This document shows, one piece after another, positions 52,503 through 62,323 of a stretch of 64,000 nucleotides of DNA (positions are counted from its first letter, which is position 1; each line of letters begins with the position of its first letter). Source of the DNA: Gemmobacter aquaticus (GTDB lineage Bacteria; Pseudomonadota; Alphaproteobacteria; Rhodobacterales; Rhodobacteraceae); NCBI RefSeq assembly GCF_007859075.1, contig NZ_VOAK01000021.1:62001-126000 (forward strand), read 5' to 3'. The position numbers and the translations under genes are program-made. The notes beneath the pieces were generated by a model. It made no database searches, was not told where the DNA came from, and was given only the letters and a program-made list of their open reading frames with translations.

Positions 52503-53513
52503 ATGCTAGCCACCGTTACGCGCGCACCATCGCAGATCCGGCTGTTGTTTCCGGGCCTCATCACAGCCACGCTGGTCGGGGTGACGGCACAGTTCCTGTC
52601 GGAACACTACGGCGCACCCGCCATGCTGATGGCGCTGCTGCTTGGGCTTGCGCTCAACTTCCTGTCAGAAGAGGGCAGCCGCACTGCCCCCGGCATCGCG
52701 TTTACCGCCCGCACAGTGCTGCGCCTTGGGGTTGCGCTTCTGGGCGTGCGCATTTCGGTCGAGATGCTGGGCGCGCTTGGACCGGGGCTGATCGCACTGA
52801 CCGTGGCCGGGGTTGGGGCAACCATCCTTTGCGGGCTGGTGCTGGCACGGCTGACTGGTCGCGACTGGCGCTTTGGCCTTCTGACCGGCGGATCGGTCGC
52901 GATCTGCGGCGCCTCTGCTGCGATGGCGATTTCGGCTATCCTACCACGGCACGAAAAGTCCGAGCGCGACCTGGTCTTTACCGTGCTCGCAGTGACCGTG
53001 CTGTCGACCGTCGCGATGGTGGTCTATCCGATGATCTCCAACGCCATGGGCTTTACGGCGCTGGAAAGCGGGGTGTTCCTTGGCGGCACCATCCACGACG
53101 TCGCCCAGGTGGTTGGCGCAGGTTTTTCGGTCGGACAAGAGGCGGGCGAGACCGCAACGCTTGTCAAGCTGATCCGTGTGTCGATGCTGGCGCCGGTCGT
53201 GCTGGTGGCGTCGCTTGCAATCCGCGCGCGCGGCGCCGCGACTGAAGAGGCCCGCCCGCCCCTGCTGCCGGGCTTCGTGCTTGGCTTCGTGGCCCTTGCC
53301 GCGCTCAACTCGATGGGTCTGATCCCGGCCGAGGTCGCGCTGGTCGCATCAGGCCTCTCCCGCTGGGCACTGCTCATCTCGATCGCCGCGGTGGGCATCA
53401 AGACCTCTCTCGCCCGGATGCTTGAGGTGGGCCCCCTCGCCATCGGGCTTCTGGTGGCCGAGACCCTGTTCATTGGCAGCTTCGTGCTGACCGGCTTGCA
53501 TCTACTGGATTAA
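52503..53513 (+). CDS. tauZ: YeiH/UPF0324 family membrane protein, putative sulfite exporter TauZ
   Basis: A 336-residue integral membrane protein of the YeiH/PSE family with about ten hydrophobic segments. Family marks are LGLALNFLSEEGSRTAPG, VALLGVRISVEMLGALG, TGGSVAICGASAAMAI and LGGTIHDVAQVVGAGFSVG. In Rhodobacter and Paracoccus taurine clusters, the homologue next to xsc is called TauZ and is thought to export sulfite. Export activity is inferred. The pta gene follows after three bases. Confidence 0.88.
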   Translation: MLATVTRAPSQIRLLFPGLITATLVGVTAQFLSEHYGAPAMLMALLLGLALNFLSEEGSRTAPGIAFTARTVLRLGVALLGVRISVEMLGALGPGLIALTVAGVGATILCGLVLARLTGRDWRFGLLTGGSVAICGASAAMAISAILPRHEKSERDLVFTVLAVTVLSTVAMVVYPMISNAMGFTALESGVFLGGTIHDVAQVVGAGFSVGQEAGETATLVKLIRVSMLAPVVLVASLAIRARGAATEEARPPLLPGFVLGFVALAALNSMGLIPAEVALVASGLSRWALLISIAAVGIKTSLARMLEVGPLAIGLLVAETLFIGSFVLTGLHLLD

Positions 53514-53516
53514 GAC

Positions 53517-54518
53517 ATGAAACCGCTGGACCGTATCTTCGAAGCCTGTCGCGCTGCCCCCCGCCACATCCTTCTGTCTGAAGGCGAGGACCCGCGCGTG
53601 CAGACCGCCGCTGCCCGCGCCGTGGCCGAAGGGCTGGCGCGCATTACCCTGCTGGGTGATCCGGCCCGTATACTTCCTGCACTTGCCGACCTGGGCAGCA
53701 CGCCCGGCGCAGTGTCAGTGATCGATCCCGTCCACGCCCCCGATCTGGATCTGCTGGCGGCGGAATGCCACCGGCTGCGCGCCCCCAAGGGCGTGACACT
53801 GGACGAGGCACGCAATCTGGTGCGCGATCCCCTGGTGCAGGCGGCACTGCGGGTGCGTCTGGGCCAGGCCGATGGCACGGTCGGCGGCGCGGTTGCGACC
53901 ACGGCCGATACGGTGCGGGCTGCGCTGCACTATATCGGTCGCGCCCCTGGCATCACCACGGTGTCGAGCTTCTTCCTCATGCTGTCTTGCGCCAAGGATG
54001 CGCCGATCAAGGGCGGCATGGTCTTTGCCGACTGCGGCCTGGTCATCACGCCGACCGCTGCCGAGCTGGCCGACATCGCCCGCGCCTCTGCTGCCTCGGC
54101 ACGCGCCCTGTTGAAGGAACCGCCGCGCGTGGCGCTTTTGTCATTTTCGACCGCCGGCTCGGCCGAGCATGACAGCCTTGCCCGCATCCGCGAGGCGCTG
54201 GAGCGTATTCGCGAAAGCGACCCGGAACTGGAGATCGATGGCGAAATCCAGTTCGACGCGGCGATTGACGATGCCATCCGCAGCCGCAAGGCGCCCGGAA
54301 GCCGGCTGTCAGGTCGACCGAACGTCTTCGTCTTTCCTGACCTCGCATCCGGCAACATCGGCTACAAGATCGCGCAACGCCTTGGCGGGCTCACGGCAAT
54401 CGGCCCGGTGCTTCAGGGCCTGAACCGCCCGGCGAACGATCTGTCGCGGGGCTGCAGCGCCGATGATGTTCTGGCAGTGATCGCCGTCACCTCGGCCCAG
54501 TGTGAGGCAAAGGCGTGA
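53517..54518 (+). CDS. pta: phosphate acetyltransferase
   Basis: A 333-residue short-form PTA (PTA_PTB family) that converts the acetyl phosphate from Xsc to acetyl-CoA. ILLSEGEDPRVQTAAARAV is the N-terminal signature, ADGTVGGAVATTADTVRAAL and VVSSFFLMLSC-like and FVFPDLASGNIGYKIAQRLGG are conserved. Long Pta forms have extra N-terminal domains that are absent here, as usual for the taurine-linked gene. It starts three bases after tauZ and overlaps the sulfite-exporter gene that follows (GTGA). Confidence 0.93.
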   Translation: MKPLDRIFEACRAAPRHILLSEGEDPRVQTAAARAVAEGLARITLLGDPARILPALADLGSTPGAVSVIDPVHAPDLDLLAAECHRLRAPKGVTLDEARNLVRDPLVQAALRVRLGQADGTVGGAVATTADTVRAALHYIGRAPGITTVSSFFLMLSCAKDAPIKGGMVFADCGLVITPTAAELADIARASAASARALLKEPPRVALLSFSTAGSAEHDSLARIREALERIRESDPELEIDGEIQFDAAIDDAIRSRKAPGSRLSGRPNVFVFPDLASGNIGYKIAQRLGGLTAIGPVLQGLNRPANDLSRGCSADDVLAVIAVTSAQCEAKA

Positions 54519-55237
54519 TCACTGTGCTGATCCTCGGGGCCATTCTGGTCGCGGGGTTGGCACGCGCCGTCACCGGATTTGGGTTTGCCTTGCTGGCGGT
54601 GCCACTTCTGGGTCTGCAAATGCCCTTGCCACAGGCGGTGGCACTGACGATCCTGTTGCAGGTCGCGATGTTCCCGCGCGACATCGCGGCGTCGTGGAGG
54701 CATCTGGACCGGGGATACCTCATGCGCCTTCTTGTGGGCGCGCTGCCCGCGATCCCACTGGGCCAGATCGCGCTTTTGACCATCCCGCCCGATCAGGCGC
54801 GGCTCGCGCTGGCAGCCCTTGTGGTCGTGGCCATCGCCATGCGCGCCGCGCCCGCGCGGGTGGCCGGTCTGATCGGGCGCGCGCCTGCCCCGCTCGCCGG
54901 GGCGATCGCCGGGCTGATGGCGGGCCTTGCGGCCATGCCCGGCCCCCCGGTCGTGCTACATGCGCTGGCACGACCGCTGAGCCCCGATCAGGTCAGGGCG
55001 ACGCTGGTCATGTTCTTCGGAATCCTGTCCATCATCTCGCTGCCCGCTTTGATCCACGGGGGCGCGGCAGACAGGTCAACCATCCTTCTGGCCGTTTCCT
55101 CCCTGCCTGCCCTCATCGCCGCCGATTGGGCCGGCCGATGGGTCGCGCGACGTCTGCGGTCATCGGTCTTTCGCCAGCTGGCAAGCGGGCTTCTGCTGTT
55201 CTCGGCCTGTATTGCCGCCTATCCGATCCTGGTCTGA
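54515..55237 (+). CDS. TauE/SafE family membrane protein, putative sulfite/sulfonate exporter
   Basis: A 240-residue protein with about eight hydrophobic segments and the TauE/SafE pattern (ILGAILVAGLARAVTGFGFA at the start; AGAIAGLMAGLAAMPGPPVV near the middle). It starts at GTG overlapping the pta stop. TauE-type proteins are proposed exporters of sulfite, and TauZ, of a different fold family, is already present in the same operon. The operon may use both. It ends nine bases from the convergent GntR gene. Confidence 0.88.
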   Translation: MITVLILGAILVAGLARAVTGFGFALLAVPLLGLQMPLPQAVALTILLQVAMFPRDIAASWRHLDRGYLMRLLVGALPAIPLGQIALLTIPPDQARLALAALVVVAIAMRAAPARVAGLIGRAPAPLAGAIAGLMAGLAAMPGPPVVLHALARPLSPDQVRATLVMFFGILSIISLPALIHGGAADRSTILLAVSSLPALIAADWAGRWVARRLRSSVFRQLASGLLLFSACIAAYPILV

Positions 55238-55245
55238 GCGGCCGT

Positions 55246-55932
55246 TCAACCCAATGCCTGCCGCAGATCGCGGGTCGTCGGCACTTCCTCTGTCAGATCC
55301 AGCTCATCCTCGACGTGCTGCAGGTGCGCCTGCATGATCCGCATCGCCCCCGCCTTGTCGCGTTTGCGGATACATTCGATCAGAGACGCATGCTCATCCG
55401 GGCCACAGTTGTGCAGATGCCGCCCGCGATAGATCGCCGTGATCAGCGAGCTGCGTGAAATCAGGTCGCGCAGGATCCCGAACAGAAAGCTCGACCCTGC
55501 AAGCTCGGCCAAGAGAAGATGGAACCCGCCGGAAAGCCGGATGATCGCCGAGGTGTCACCGCGCTGGTCGGCCTCGCGCTCATTGTTCAGATGGTCATCG
55601 AGAAGCTGGATTTCCTCGTCGGTGATCCGGTCGATCAACCGCTCTATCACGCGCGCCTCGATCTGCTTGCGCACATGAAAGACGTCGCGCGCCTCGTCGA
55701 CGCCGGGCTCGGATACAAAGGCACCGCGATTGGGAACGATGGTCACCAGACCGTCGCTTTCCAGCACCGCAAGGGCCTGACGCACGCGCGCACGGCTGAC
55801 ATCGAAGATCTCGGCCAGCTGTTCTTCCTTAAGGCGCGCACCCGGTCTGAGCCGCTTTTCGGCGATGGACAGCCAGATACGTTCGCAAATCTCCGCTGTT
55901 GCGCCGGTGACCGTTTCCTTGCTGTGATACAT
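55246..55932 (-). CDS. GntR/FadR-type transcriptional regulator (FCD domain)
   Basis: A 228-residue regulator. The N-terminal winged helix (about 10-75) includes LKEEQLAEIFDVSRARVRQAL and LVTIVPNRGAFV; the C-terminal FCD domain (85-215) holds the His/Asp ligand-site residues in HVRKQIEARVIERL, FHLLLAELAGSSFL and DEHASLIECI. It is divergent from the flavin-reductase/racemase genes. A palindrome in the intergenic gap (56001-56022) is its probable operator. It likely controls the right-end catabolic block rather than the taurine operon, whose regulator is TauR. The ligand is unknown. Confidence 0.92.
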   Translation of the reverse strand: MYHSKETVTGATAEICERIWLSIAEKRLRPGARLKEEQLAEIFDVSRARVRQALAVLESDGLVTIVPNRGAFVSEPGVDEARDVFHVRKQIEARVIERLIDRITDEEIQLLDDHLNNEREADQRGDTSAIIRLSGGFHLLLAELAGSSFLFGILRDLISRSSLITAIYRGRHLHNCGPDEHASLIECIRKRDKAGAMRIMQAHLQHVEDELDLTEEVPTTRDLRQALG

Positions 55933-56000
55933 AGGGGCTCCTTAGCTTCAGCGCATTTTTGCTGCCCGCCTCAAAAAGTCAATCTGAGGGCTATCAGATG

Positions 56001-56022
56001 TTGACTACAGAAATGTAGACAA
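56001..56022. promoter_or_regulatory. probable operator of the GntR regulator
   Basis: TTGACTACA, four bases, then TGTAGACAA: arms match at eight of nine positions. It lies 68 bases from the GntR start and 83 bases before the flavin-reductase start, a usual location for a divergent FadR/FCD-family operator. TTGAC in it could also act as a -35 box. Confidence 0.6.
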
Positions 56023-56105
56023 TATTGTCGAGTAAAGCAACCAAGTAGGTCCGGACGGATTCTCGCGTCTGTCGCCGGTCTCAGCAAAAGTCGACAGGAA
56101 GGCCG

Positions 56106-56741
56106 ATGGATTTCGATTTTACCCAGATCACGGCGCAGGATCGCTACCGCCTGCTGACAAACTTCATCGGCCCACGGCCTATCGCGCTGGTCTCTACCCT
56201 GTCCGAGAACGGGCAGGACAATGCGGCCCCGATGAGCTTCTTCAACGTCTTCTCGCATGATCCGGCCATCGTCATCCTTGGCATCCAGACCCGCCCCGAC
56301 GGGCAGGAAAAGGACACCGTCCGCAATATCCGTCGCAGCCATGAATTTGTGGTGAACATGGTCGATATGGCGATAGCCGATGCCATGCTGATCTGCGGGC
56401 TAAGCGTTGCGCCGGATGTCGACGAGATCTCGCTCGCAGGTCTGACCGCCCTGCCGAGCGAGAAGGTGGCTGCGCGCCGTGTCAAGGAAAGCCCCTGTGC
56501 GATGGAATGCCGGGTCGAACGACTGATCGACTTTGAACGCCGCGTCATTGTTCTGGGTGAGGTCGTGCACATGCATGTGCGGCGCGATTGCCTGGATGCC
56601 GAGGGGCGTTACGTCGACCCTGATCGCTACCAGCCGATCGCCCGGTTGCACGCAGACAATTACATCACCTCGGATCGGCAGTTCCACATGCCGGGCCCCA
56701 GCCTCTCCTCGGTGCTGGACCGTCAGGAAAGGAGCGCCTGA
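56106..56741 (+). CDS. flavin reductase-like FMN-binding protein
   Basis: A 211-residue flavoprotein of the split-barrel (flavin reductase/DIM6) family. Marks are NFIGPRPIALVSTLSENGQD, NAAPMSFFNVFSHDPAIVIL and the KDTVRNIRRSHEFVVNMVD segment. It probably binds FMN and may reduce flavin for a monooxygenase or act on its own. No monooxygenase is nearby. AAAGTCGACAGGAAGG-type sequence precedes the start (AGGAAGG). It is followed by the racemase gene after three bases, and both are divergent from the GntR regulator. Confidence 0.87.
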   Translation: MDFDFTQITAQDRYRLLTNFIGPRPIALVSTLSENGQDNAAPMSFFNVFSHDPAIVILGIQTRPDGQEKDTVRNIRRSHEFVVNMVDMAIADAMLICGLSVAPDVDEISLAGLTALPSEKVAARRVKESPCAMECRVERLIDFERRVIVLGEVVHMHVRRDCLDAEGRYVDPDRYQPIARLHADNYITSDRQFHMPGPSLSSVLDRQERSA

Positions 56742-56744
56742 GCC

Positions 56745-57470
56745 ATGAAGATCCTTGTGATCAACCCGAACTCGACAGCATCGATGACGGCGCTAATCGG
56801 TGAGAGCGCGCGGCTCTGCGCCTTTCCCGGCACCCAGATCGAGGCCGTCAATCCCTCTGGCACGCCCGCCAGCATCGAAGGCCATACCGACGAGGCGCTT
56901 TCGGTGCCCGCCATGCTCGACCTGATCCGCACGGGCGAGACGCGGGGTATAGACGCCTATGTGATCGCCTGTTTCGATGATCCCGGCCTTTCCGCCGCAC
57001 GCGAGATCGCGGCCGGACCGGTGATCGGCATCTGCCATGCCGCCGTGCAGGTGGTGACGACGATCGCGACCCGCTTTTCCATCGTGACCACCCTTCCCCG
57101 GTCGGTTCCGATCATCGAGGATCTGGTCGCCTCTTACGGCGCGGGGTCGCGGTGCCGGGCGGTGCGATCGGTCGATCTGCCGGTGCTGGCGCTGGAGGCT
57201 GATCCCGCAATCGCCGAGGCTCGCCTGATCCGCGAGATCGAGGCCGCGCGCGACATTGATGGCGCCGAGGCTGTGGTGCTGGGCTGCGCGGGAATGTCCG
57301 ACCTCTGCGAGCGGCTGCAAGCGCGCACCGGGGTGCCGGTCATCGACGGGGTCCGGGCTGCGATCAAGCTTGCCGAAGGACTTGTCGGTGGCGGCTATGC
57401 CACTTCGAAGATCGGCGCCTACGACTATCCGCGTGCCAAGGGCACCTGCGGCCTCGCGCAAAGCGCCTGA
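56745..57470 (+). CDS. Asp/Glu/hydantoin racemase family protein
   Basis: A 241-residue protein of the PLP-independent racemase family. The N terminus ILVINPNSTASMT is the hydantoin/allantoin racemase signature. The two catalytic cysteines are seen in VIACFDDPGLSA and VLGCAGMSDLC. KAAIKLAEGLV-like ending (AAIKLAEGLVGGG) agrees. It probably racemises a hydantoin-like or amino-acid derivative. AAGGAG within the flavin-reductase end gives the ribosome site. A terminator follows at 57502-57525. Confidence 0.9.
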   Translation: MKILVINPNSTASMTALIGESARLCAFPGTQIEAVNPSGTPASIEGHTDEALSVPAMLDLIRTGETRGIDAYVIACFDDPGLSAAREIAAGPVIGICHAAVQVVTTIATRFSIVTTLPRSVPIIEDLVASYGAGSRCRAVRSVDLPVLALEADPAIAEARLIREIEAARDIDGAEAVVLGCAGMSDLCERLQARTGVPVIDGVRAAIKLAEGLVGGGYATSKIGAYDYPRAKGTCGLAQSA

Positions 57471-57501
57471 CCCTTACTCCCGCCCTCTCCTGGGACACCT
57501 G

Positions 57502-57525
57502 ACCGCGCCAGTCGATCGGCGCGGT
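57502..57525 (+). terminator. terminator after the racemase gene
   Basis: ACCGCGCC (57502-57509) pairs with GGCGCGGT (57518-57525), followed by TCTTTTCT on the plus strand. Confidence 0.7.
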
Positions 57526-57583
57526 TCTTTTCTGCCGCCATGGACCCTTCGGCATGGGCACTTCGGCAAGCCGGGCAAAACAA

Positions 57584-57617
57584 AACGGGCCGCGCCATCC
57601 CCAGGACGCGGCCCGTT
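57584..57617 (-). terminator. terminator of the dipeptide-type transporter operon
   Basis: AACGGGCCGCG and its exact complement (57584-57594, 57607-57617) form an 11-bp stem. On the minus strand TTTTGTTTTGC follows, 15 bases after the stop of the last ABC gene. Confidence 0.88.
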
Positions 57618-57632
57618 CATCGCCCGTCCCGG

Positions 57633-58648
57633 TCAGGCCGAGAGGCGTTGTCCAGTTGAATTCCCGACAGTGGGAACGGCCAGTGCGGCCATGGCTTCGG
57701 CCACCCGATGGCAGGCAACACGGCTGCCATCGCCATAGGCCTGCATCTCGGGTCGCTCTGCCGCACAGCGCGCATCCGCCTGCGGGCAGCGCGGATGGAA
57801 GGTGCAACCCGATGGCGGGTTCATCGGACTTGGCACCTCGCCCGATTGCGGCACGCGATCCCGGCGCGGATCGGCGACGTTCGGGATCGTATCCAGCAAA
57901 AGCTGCGTGTAGGGGTGCTTGGGATCGGCAAACAGGACCTCGGTTTCGGCCTGTTCGACGATGCGCCCCAGATACATCACGGCGATCTGGTCCGACATGT
58001 GGCGGACCACGCTCATGTCATGGCTTATGAACAGATAGGTCAGCCCCATCTCGTCCTGTAGCTTGCGCATCAGGTTCAGGATCTGCGCCTGCACCGACAC
58101 ATCCAGCGCCGAGGTCGGCTCGTCGCAGACCAGAAACTCCGGCTCGGTCGCAAGCGCACGCGCAATCGAGATGCGCTGGCGCTGCCCGCCGGAAAACTCA
58201 TGCGGGAACTTGCGCCCGTCGCGCGGAACCAGTCCCACGGTCGTCAGAAGCTCGCCCACACGCTCGGCAATCTCGGCCTCGGTATCGCGCAGTTTCAGCT
58301 CGCGCAGCGGCTCGGCGATAATGTCGAACACCCGCCAGCGCGGATTGAGGCTGGCATAGGGGTCCTGAAAGATCATCTGTGCCGCCAGCGGCTTGCCATC
58401 CTTGCCCATGGCAAACTGCATCTGGCCCGAGGTCGGCTGGTAAAGCCCGGTGACCAACCGCGCCACGGTGGATTTACCGCAGCCGCTCTCGCCCACAAGG
58501 CTGAGACAGCCGCCCGAGGGCACGGTGAAGCTGATGTCGTCGACCGCCCGCAGGAAGGCCATGGGCTTGCGTTCGATCACGCGGTTGAGCCATGGCGCCG
58601 AGACGTTGAACAGCCGCGTCAGATGGGTGACGGTAAGGGCTGGAGTGG

Positions 58649-58652
<4 letters not shown>
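57633..58652 (-). CDS. oligopeptide/dipeptide-type ABC transporter ATPase (DppF/OppF type)
   Basis: A 339-residue ABC ATPase. Walker A is GESGCGKST, the signature FSGGQRQRISIARAL, and Walker B FLVCDEPTSALD; the C-terminal oligo_HPY-type cysteine segment CTFHPRCPQADARCA is intact. It is the last gene of the operon and overlaps the preceding ATPase by four bases (ATGA). It pairs with the DppD-type subunit. The imported substrate is unlikely to be a peptide because amidohydrolases are embedded in the operon. Confidence 0.93.
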
Positions 58653-59612
<960 letters not shown>

Positions 59613-59635
<23 letters not shown>

Positions 59636-61121
59636 GGGTGAGCTCCTGTCGAATGGGAAAGCTGGGGGGGAACAGTTCGCAAACCGGCCGGTGCTGCCAA
59701 CTGCGTTCAGGGTACCTGGCAACCAGCCCGTCGAACTGGGCCTGCGCGCGCGCCTGAGCGGCATCCATGTCAATGCCGGCCACACGGCCCTCGCACATGG
59801 ACAGCCGCCCGGCGACAAAGGTCGCCTGCGTGACCTTGCCAGAGCCTCCGGTGACAAGGGTGGTGATCGGATCGATTGCCGGGGTCATCACGGCATCATC
59901 CAGCCGGAAAACCGCAATATCGGCGGCCGCACCTGGTGCGAGGCGCCCCAGATCGTCGCGGCCAAGCGCCCGCGCCCCACCCAGAGTGGCTGCCTCCCAG
60001 AAGTCGGCGCTGCGCTGGTGCGGGGCTTCCGCATCGGCGATACGTGCGGCCATCAGGCCCGTAAGCAGGTTCAGAAGCATATCTGCCGGGGCCGTATCGG
60101 TCCCCATGGCGATGTTGATGCCGCGCGCGCGCAGGCGCCCGAACGACCGCAGGATCGACCCGCCCCGCGCCGATACCAGCGGACAATGCACGACGCTGAT
60201 GCCATGGGCGGCATAGTGGGCCAGGTCGGTCTCGGTTGCATTCGTGGCATGCGGCGCAAGAATGCGGTCGTTCAGAAGCCCCTCGCGTGCCAGCCAGTCC
60301 GGCGCGGTGGTCCCGTGCAGCGCCTGAACGGTCCTGACCTCCATCTCGCCTTGCGCCATATGCAGGCGCACCCGGCAATCCAGATCGCGCGCGGCCTCCA
60401 TGGTGCGACGTAGCAGCGGTGCAGTGCAGGTTTCGACCCGGTCAGGTGCCAGTATCCCGCGCACCAGCCCGCCAAACCGCCCCTCATGCGCGCCGATGAA
60501 CGCTACGGCCGCATCGAGCCCTTCCATGCCGCGGGCCTCGTCGAAGACCGGCACCATCTGCCCCGGCCCCTCAAGCACCATACCGCCAGAGCGATACGCG
60601 GGAGAGAGATAGACCCTGAGCCCCATCTCACCCGCGGCTTCGACCGCCGCGTCGAACTCGGCCACGGTCTCACCCCATGCGCGATAGAACAGCGAGGCGA
60701 TGGGCGCGGCGGTGGTGATCCCGTTCCGCAAGAGTTGTGCGAAGGCAAAGCGCTTCTGAAAGGCCAGCTCTTCGGGAGAATACATCTCGTAGGGGCCGCG
60801 CTCGACATAGCTGCGCGGCCAGACGCGTCCTTTGGCCCATCCGGGAGTATGGTCGATGGTCAGGATCGTGGTGTCGAGGTCAGAGAGTGCATCGAGGTCG
60901 ATCAGGCCGGGCGATATCAGCGCGCGGCCAAGGTTGATGCGTCGGGCAACGTCACCCGGAAATGTCTGGCCGACATGCAGGACGCGGCCGGCCTCAAAGA
61001 CCACCTCGCCATTCGGGATCAGGCAGTGTCCGCCCCGGTCGTGGCCCAGCACCCAGTCGGCGCAAAGGGCGGTGCGGCCCTGCGGATGCGCGCCAAGCGT
61101 CAGATCGCGAAGCCCGGTCAT
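59613..61121 (-). CDS. amidohydrolase-fold protein lacking the N-terminal HxH metal motif
   Basis: A 502-residue protein of the TRZ/ATZ-like amidohydrolase group. It has the small beta-sandwich pieces and the TIM-barrel landmarks VRLHMAQGEMEV, LAPHATNATETDL (His) and MGTDTAPADML (catalytic-type Asp). The usual HxH after strand 1 (as in PGLIDTHTHL-type sequence) is replaced by PGLIDLDALSDLD, so one metal site must differ or be absent. It overlaps the CodA-like gene by four bases (ATGA) and the DppD gene by 23 bases. The substrate, possibly a cyclic or aromatic N-compound, is not known. Confidence 0.88.
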
Positions 61122-62320
61122 GGCATGGTGATCCCGGCAAGGGCCAGCGATCCGTTGCGCGCGACAACCCGCCCGCCCTTCACCACCAGCGGGCGTGGGG
61201 CCTCTTCAACCACGGCATGCGCCAATGTCTCGCCCGCGACCAGCGTCAGATCCCCGGCGGCGCCGACAACCAGCCCGCGCGCCTCGATCCCCATCGCCTC
61301 GGCCCCGCCGCGCGAGGCTGCGTCAAGCAGAAGCTCCAGCTCGTCATCACGGCGCATCCGGTTCTTCATGCCAACGATACGGGCGCGGTGCAGCATGTCA
61401 GGCTGCCCCCATGGGCCCCAGGTATCGCGGATACCGTCGCAGCCCAGTCCGACCTTGATGCCGGCTGCGCGCATGTCCTGCAGCGACGGAACCTCGGCCG
61501 AAGGGTGGCCGGTCGTGAAGATGCGGATATCCTCACGCGCAACCTGCTCCATCAGCGGGCCGACGCGATGCGGGTTTGGCGCCCCAAGGCAGAAGCAATG
61601 CGAGACGCCGACCTTGCCCTGCATCCCATGCGCGCGCGTCCGGGCGATGATCTCCTCCAGCGTGAAGGCACCGAGTTCGCCATATTCATGCAGATGGATG
61701 TCGATGGGCTTGCCGTGCTTTTCCGCCAGCCGGAAGATGGCATCCAGCGAGGCCTTCGGATCACGGTCCATCGACGAGGGATCGAGCCCGCCCACGACAT
61801 CGGCGCCCATGGCCAGCGCCTCGTCGAGCAGATCATAGACGCCCGGACGGATCATAAGGCCTGACTGCGGGAAGGCGACGATCTGGATGTCAACCGCCCC
61901 CCGCAACGCCTCACGCGTGCGCAACTTGCCTTCCAGAAGCGTCAGCTTGTGGTCGTGGTCCACATCCACGTGGCTGCGGATATGGCCCGTGCCATTCGCG
62001 ATCAGTTGCAGGGCGTGGCGCATCGACTGGCGATGGACATCAAGACCCAGCGGGATGCGCGCGTTCCGCTCGTTGTCGATCAGGTCCTGCAGGCTGCCAC
62101 CCTTGCGGCCCTTATACCAGCCCATGCCCCAAGTGGTCTTGTCCAGATGGGTATGCGCGTCGACCAGGGTCGGGATGGCGATGGCGCCCTGCCCGTCCTC
62201 GACCGCAACGCCGGTCGCCGAAAGCGCGGCCCCGATTGCGGCAATGCGCCCGTCGCGGATCAGAAGGTCGGCGGCCGCGCCACCCATCGGGCGGATATTC
62301 CGGATCAGAAGATCGCTCAT
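61118..62320 (-). CDS. cytosine deaminase-like amidohydrolase
   Basis: A 400-residue CodA-type amidohydrolase. The metal motif is LVDAHTHLDKTTWGMGWYKG (HTH), followed by IDIHLHEYGELGAF (His and Glu), VSHCFCLGAP (His) and LGCDGIRDTWGPWGQPDML (Asp), matching the cytosine-deaminase pattern for hydrolytic deamination of cyclic N-compounds. ATG 62320 is preceded by GTG at 62323; the ABC permease ends three bases upstream. Related enzymes act on cytosine, isocytosine, creatinine and triazines; I cannot choose among them. It is in the same operon as an amidohydrolase with a degenerate metal site. Confidence 0.88.
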   Translation of the reverse strand: MSDLLIRNIRPMGGAAADLLIRDGRIAAIGAALSATGVAVEDGQGAIAIPTLVDAHTHLDKTTWGMGWYKGRKGGSLQDLIDNERNARIPLGLDVHRQSMRHALQLIANGTGHIRSHVDVDHDHKLTLLEGKLRTREALRGAVDIQIVAFPQSGLMIRPGVYDLLDEALAMGADVVGGLDPSSMDRDPKASLDAIFRLAEKHGKPIDIHLHEYGELGAFTLEEIIARTRAHGMQGKVGVSHCFCLGAPNPHRVGPLMEQVAREDIRIFTTGHPSAEVPSLQDMRAAGIKVGLGCDGIRDTWGPWGQPDMLHRARIVGMKNRMRRDDELELLLDAASRGGAEAMGIEARGLVVGAAGDLTLVAGETLAHAVVEEAPRPLVVKGGRVVARNGSLALAGITMP

Positions 62321-62323
62321 CAC

